Source: Burkholderiales bacterium (GTDB lineage: Bacteria > Pseudomonadota > Gammaproteobacteria > Burkholderiales > SG8-41). From it: DNA of 17,464 nt. Shown here piece after piece: positions 14,788 to 17,464 of the stretch (position 1 is the stretch's first letter; the number at the start of each line of letters is the position of its first letter). Location: contig SYEN01000488.1 of assembly GCA_005800795.1 (NCBI GenBank), positions 1 to 17,464 of the forward strand, given 5' to 3'. The translations under genes and the position numbers were made by a program. The notes under the pieces are model-generated. The model ran no database searches and was not told where the DNA came from. It saw only the letters and a program-made list of their open reading frames with translations.

Positions 14788-16068
14788 ATGGGCAAACGCA
14801 TACTCTTGGCACCCTTCGGTTCGCTCGGCGACCTGCACCCTTACATGGCGCTGGCGCACGCGCTGCAACGGCGCGGTCACACGCCGGTGATCGCCACTTT
14901 CAGCACCTATCGCGACACACTGCGTGATGCGGACATCGAATTTGCCGCCATACGCCCGGATGCAGATATTTTCGGCAGCATGGAAAGCGCGATCCGCCGC
15001 ATTTTCGCAGGCCGCCGCGGCGTCGAGTATCTGGTGCGCGACCTGTTCATGGCGCACATCGCCGCCAGTTATGAAGACTTGAACCGCGTGGCCGCCGGCT
15101 GCGATCTGATCGTCACCCACCCCATCGGCTATGCCGGGCCGCTGGTCGCGCAAAAACGCGGGCTGCCGTGGGCTTCCTCGGTGCTGGCGCCCCTGTCGCT
15201 GCTATCGTGTATCGCGCCGCCGATCATCGATGGCGCATCGTTCCTTCGGTACGTGCGCGCGCTGGGCGTCACACCCTACCGCTGGGCCTTCGCGCTGGCC
15301 AAACGCGCCACCGCGCATTGGGAAAAACCGCTGCGCGCGCTGCGTGATGAGTTGCAGCTGCCGCCCGCACCATCCGCGATGTTTGAAGGGCAGTTTTCTC
15401 CGCAACTGAACCTCGCGCTGTTTTCACCGCAGCTCGCCACCGCACAGGCGGATTGGCCCGTAAATACGGTGATGTGCGGCTTTCCGCGTTACGACGGCAA
15501 ACCACTGGCCGCCGACGGGCAAGCCGTGTTGCAACGCTTTCTCGATGCGGGTGCCAACACCGGTGAGGCGCCGCTGGTGTTCGGCCTTGGCTCATCCGCC
15601 GTGTTAATCGCTGGTGATTTTTGGCGTCACGCCATCGCTGCATCGCAGGCGCTGGGCCGGCGCGCAATACTGCTGTGCGGCGTGCCGCCGGCGCAACTCG
15701 GCGCCCTGCCGCCCACCGTACAGGCGTTTGAGTATTTGCCGTACTCCGCAGTGTTTCCGCACGCCGCTGCAGTGATCCATCAGGCGGGCATCGGCACTCT
15801 CGCGCAAGCCCTCGCCGCAGGCCGCCCGCAACTTATCGTGCCAGTGGCGTTCGACCAGCCCGACAACGCGCAGCGCACCCAGGCACTGGGCGTCGCGCGC
15901 GTGCTGCCGTTCAAGAAGGTTACTGCCAGGCGGTTGGCCGATGCGCTGCAGCCGCTGTTGGAAGACCGCGCTTATGCCACGCGTGCGGCCACTGTCGCGG
16001 CAGCGTTGGCCCAGGAAGAAGACGCCTCAGGCAAGGCTTGCGATGCACTGGAAAGGCTGTTGCGGTAA
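14788..16068 (+). CDS. MGT-type (GT1, YjiC-like) glycosyltransferase
   Basis: 426 residues of the GT1/UDP-glucuronosyl-like family with a GT-B fold. The N-terminal acceptor domain begins 'KRILLAPFGSLGDLHPYMALAHALQRRGHTPV', and the C-terminal sugar-nucleotide domain has 'LVFGLGSSAVLIAGDFW' and 'FEYLPYSAVFPHAAAVIHQA'. The donor-binding box follows as 'GIGTLAQALAAGRPQLIVP' and 'FDQPDNAQRTQALGVARVLP'. Such enzymes glycosylate sterols, flavonoids, antibiotics or lipids; donor and acceptor cannot be told. No signal peptide is present, so it acts in the cytoplasm or at the inner membrane face. The ATG at 14788 directly precedes the conserved first strand but has no strong Shine-Dalgarno. It is convergent with the cyclase gene, with a motif copy between. 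Confidence 0.88.
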   Translation: MGKRILLAPFGSLGDLHPYMALAHALQRRGHTPVIATFSTYRDTLRDADIEFAAIRPDADIFGSMESAIRRIFAGRRGVEYLVRDLFMAHIAASYEDLNRVAAGCDLIVTHPIGYAGPLVAQKRGLPWASSVLAPLSLLSCIAPPIIDGASFLRYVRALGVTPYRWAFALAKRATAHWEKPLRALRDELQLPPAPSAMFEGQFSPQLNLALFSPQLATAQADWPVNTVMCGFPRYDGKPLAADGQAVLQRFLDAGANTGEAPLVFGLGSSAVLIAGDFWRHAIAASQALGRRAILLCGVPPAQLGALPPTVQAFEYLPYSAVFPHAAAVIHQAGIGTLAQALAAGRPQLIVPVAFDQPDNAQRTQALGVARVLPFKKVTARRLADALQPLLEDRAYATRAATVAAALAQEEDASGKACDALERLLR

Positions 16069-16074
16069 ATTCTG

Positions 16075-16093
16075 TAACTAATTGTTTTTATTG
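16075..16093 (+). repeat. AT-rich 19-bp gene-end motif, copy 6
   Basis: The plus-strand reading is TAACTAATTGTTTTTATTG, two mismatches to the consensus, followed by AATATTTTT. It begins 6 bp after the glycosyltransferase stop, in the same direction, in the gap before the convergent cyclase gene. Confidence 0.78.
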
Positions 16094-16134
16094 AATATTT
16101 TTAACTCCCGATTGAATGTGAACCCAGCCACGCG

Positions 16135-17175
16135 TTAGCCGGCTGTGCGCGTAACACGCACCACTGATATTTGCTCGAACCCCTTGAGCCGCTGCGTTAA
16201 CTCGCATTCAGGAATAGACACCACCGCGCGCTCGAACCGATGCTTGACCGCCGGTAATTGCCCCCAAGATTCACCCGTACACACCACTTCGCCCGCCCGC
16301 GCGCAGCCCTGCACCCGTGCCACCTGATTGACGGGCCGGCCGATCAGCGTGTACTCCCTGCGCTCGCGGGCGCCGATCACGCCGAACTTCGCTTGTCCGC
16401 TGGTTACGCCGACGCCAATGCCGAAATGGGTTTCGTCCAAATCACGAAACCGCGCGCGAAACTGTGCAAACAGCGCGTTCAACTCAGGGTCCGTCACCAG
16501 CGCTGTCGCGGCGTTCAGGGCATCCGCCACCTTAAGCGCCCGGTCGGCCGCGATTTCTTCCTCCAGATTGTTGGGCAGAAAAAACCCCAGCACGGCATCG
16601 CCCATGTATTTGTCCACCCCGCCACCGGCGTTTTGAATGATTTGCGTGGCGCGCGCCAGATACTGATTGAGGATATCCACCTGATCCTCCGGGTCCGTGC
16701 GCGCCATGGCCGTGGTGTAACCGCGAATATCGCACATCAACACCACCGTCCACATGCGCGCGTCCGGCAGCATCGACTCCAGTATTTTCCGGCGTTCTTG
16801 CGGGTCTTGCGTCAACTGTGCAATGGCTGGTGCGCCGTAGGTTTTGGTCACACGATCTTCAAGCTCGCCCAGGACATTTTTATCGCCATCTGCCAAGGGC
16901 GCGGCTTGCGCCTCACGTGAAGTTTTAGCGCCGGGATTCTCCTTCAACGACACACTGACCGGCTTGCGCGCCGCCGGTTTGCGTCCCTGTGGGTGTTCCT
17001 GCGTACGTGCTTGGGTTGCCAGGCGTCGCAGCCCCGCATTAGCGCGAAACGTGGCATAGCCGTAATTCAGTGCCCGGCCCAACTCGGCGGCTTCGTCAAA
17101 CGCCCGTTTTGATCCAGTCGTATCGTTCGATTCCTTAACCTCACCCACAGCGATTAGTGCGTTGGCCATGGCCAT
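16135..17175 (-). CDS. Class III adenylate/guanylate cyclase domain protein (3' part of a TPR-cyclase gene)
   Basis: 346 residues from ATG 17175. Residues ~140-310 form a class III cyclase catalytic domain. Metal-binding Asp149 is in 'VVLMCDIRGYT' and Asp193 in 'VDKYMGDAVLGFF'. The base-selecting Lys189 and Thr276 ('REYTLIG') favour ATP, and the transition-state Asn283 and Arg287 are in 'PVNQVARVQ'. It should therefore be catalytically complete and make cAMP. Residues 1-55 look like the remains of TPR repeats ('MANALIAVGEVKE', 'FDEAAELGRALN'), and ~60-100 is a low-complexity linker. In the same frame, 24 bp upstream, an in-frame TAG (17200-17202) separates it from the TPR region. The start used here is therefore only the first ATG after that stop, without a clear ribosome site. 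Confidence 0.88.
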   Translation of the reverse strand: MAMANALIAVGEVKESNDTTGSKRAFDEAAELGRALNYGYATFRANAGLRRLATQARTQEHPQGRKPAARKPVSVSLKENPGAKTSREAQAAPLADGDKNVLGELEDRVTKTYGAPAIAQLTQDPQERRKILESMLPDARMWTVVLMCDIRGYTTAMARTDPEDQVDILNQYLARATQIIQNAGGGVDKYMGDAVLGFFLPNNLEEEIAADRALKVADALNAATALVTDPELNALFAQFRARFRDLDETHFGIGVGVTSGQAKFGVIGARERREYTLIGRPVNQVARVQGCARAGEVVCTGESWGQLPAVKHRFERAVVSIPECELTQRLKGFEQISVVRVTRTAG

Positions 17176-17199
17176 GCGATTGTTTACCGCTAAACTCGC

Positions 17200-17464
17200 C
17201 TAGTAGGCTTCAGCAAAAACCGCCAGCGCTTCCGTGTCGCGATTCAGCCCTCGCAGCGCATCGCCCTTTTCCTCCAACGCATTCGCCACTGCGTGCCCGT
17301 TGCCCGCGGCACGGCCTTCGGTGATGGCTTCTTCAAATACCGCCAGCGCTTCAGTGTCGCGATTCAGCCCTCGCAGCGCTTCGCCCTTGCCGACCAACGC
17401 ATTTGCCACTGCGTGCCCGTTGCCCGCCGCGCGGCCTTCGGTGATGGCTTCTTCAAATACCGCC
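17200..17464 (-). CDS. TPR-repeat region of the same cyclase gene, cut off by an in-frame TAG (partial)
   Basis: The frame is open from the right edge to the TAG at 17200-17202 and encodes about 87 residues of TPR-like helical repeats with a 40-residue period: 'AVFEEAITEGRAAGNGHAV' and 'ANALEEKGDALRGLNRDTEAL' recur almost unchanged. TPRs mediate protein-protein contacts and are often fused N-terminally to cyclase domains. The stop falls within the next repeat: the segment 'VFAEAY', stop, 'ASLAVNNRMAMANAL' aligns position for position with 'VFEEAITEGRAAGNGHAVANAL', with no gap. So this and the cyclase CDS are best seen as one gene broken by a single nonsense codon, or by a sequencing error. 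The true start is outside the window. Confidence 0.75.
   Translation of the reverse strand, partial: AVFEEAITEGRAAGNGHAVANALVGKGEALRGLNRDTEALAVFEEAITEGRAAGNGHAVANALEEKGDALRGLNRDTEALAVFAEAY
17221..17460. repeat. Two tandem 120-bp units encoding TPR repeats
   Basis: Units 17221-17340 and 17341-17460 differ at 9 of 120 bases by eye, and a third begins at 17461 at the window edge. Each encodes a 40-residue TPR-like unit. The near-identity at DNA level points to recent duplication, and the array may vary in copy number. Confidence 0.9.

Noticed and set aside
1..17464. A dedicated defence, secretion, phage or mobile-element system
   Set aside because: No nuclease, toxin-antitoxin, transposase, integrase, phage or secretion components were found; the genes are metabolic, regulatory or housekeeping.

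Overview
The window looks like a chromosomal segment of a GC-rich Betaproteobacterium (Burkholderiales/Nitrosomonadales-like). This rests on the divergent plsY-folB pair, a Bug/TctC-type periplasmic receptor beside an enolase-superfamily enzyme, REP-type palindromes, and general codon bias. No RNA gene, CRISPR array, transposase, phage gene or recognisable defence system is visible, and no gap between genes exceeds 300 bases.

Layout. Bases 1-630 hold the C-terminal part of an LVIVD-repeat protein, convergent with plsY (634-1257, minus). plsY is divergent from folB (1430-1786, plus), and three tandem 36-bp palindromic units lie between them. A minus-strand run follows: a PA0069-type radical SAM protein, a double-hotdog thioesterase, a cysteine-dioxygenase-like cupin and a Rossmann/DUF2520 protein (1821-5418). 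A plus-strand catabolic block follows: a TctC-like receptor and a mandelate racemase/muconate lactonizing enzyme in one operon, then a TlpA-like redoxin with an in-frame TAA near its start, then an amidohydrolase (5598-9184). A REP inverted pair separates this from a minus-strand SDR. The SDR is divergent from a TauD/TfdA dioxygenase followed by a YHS-domain lipoprotein. Next comes a minus-strand housekeeping group: hslR, a small membrane protein, a DUF2237 protein and a B12-binding radical SAM protein. It is followed by a plus-strand MGT-type glycosyltransferase, and then a minus-strand TPR-adenylate cyclase gene split by an in-frame TAG.

Working together. The receptor, enolase-superfamily enzyme, amidohydrolase, SDR and 2-oxoglutarate dioxygenase have the composition of an accessory organic-acid catabolic region. 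The substrate cannot be read from sequence, and only receptor plus enolase enzyme are spaced like a true operon.

The most unusual signal is non-coding. A 19-bp AT-rich motif, consensus TAAGTATTTGTTTTTATTG, followed by a T-rich tail, occurs six times, only at gene ends or between genes. Two copies supply the stop codon of the adjacent gene. I do not recognise it as a named element. The two interrupted reading frames (redoxin TAA, TPR-cyclase TAG) are the other points that deserve checking.
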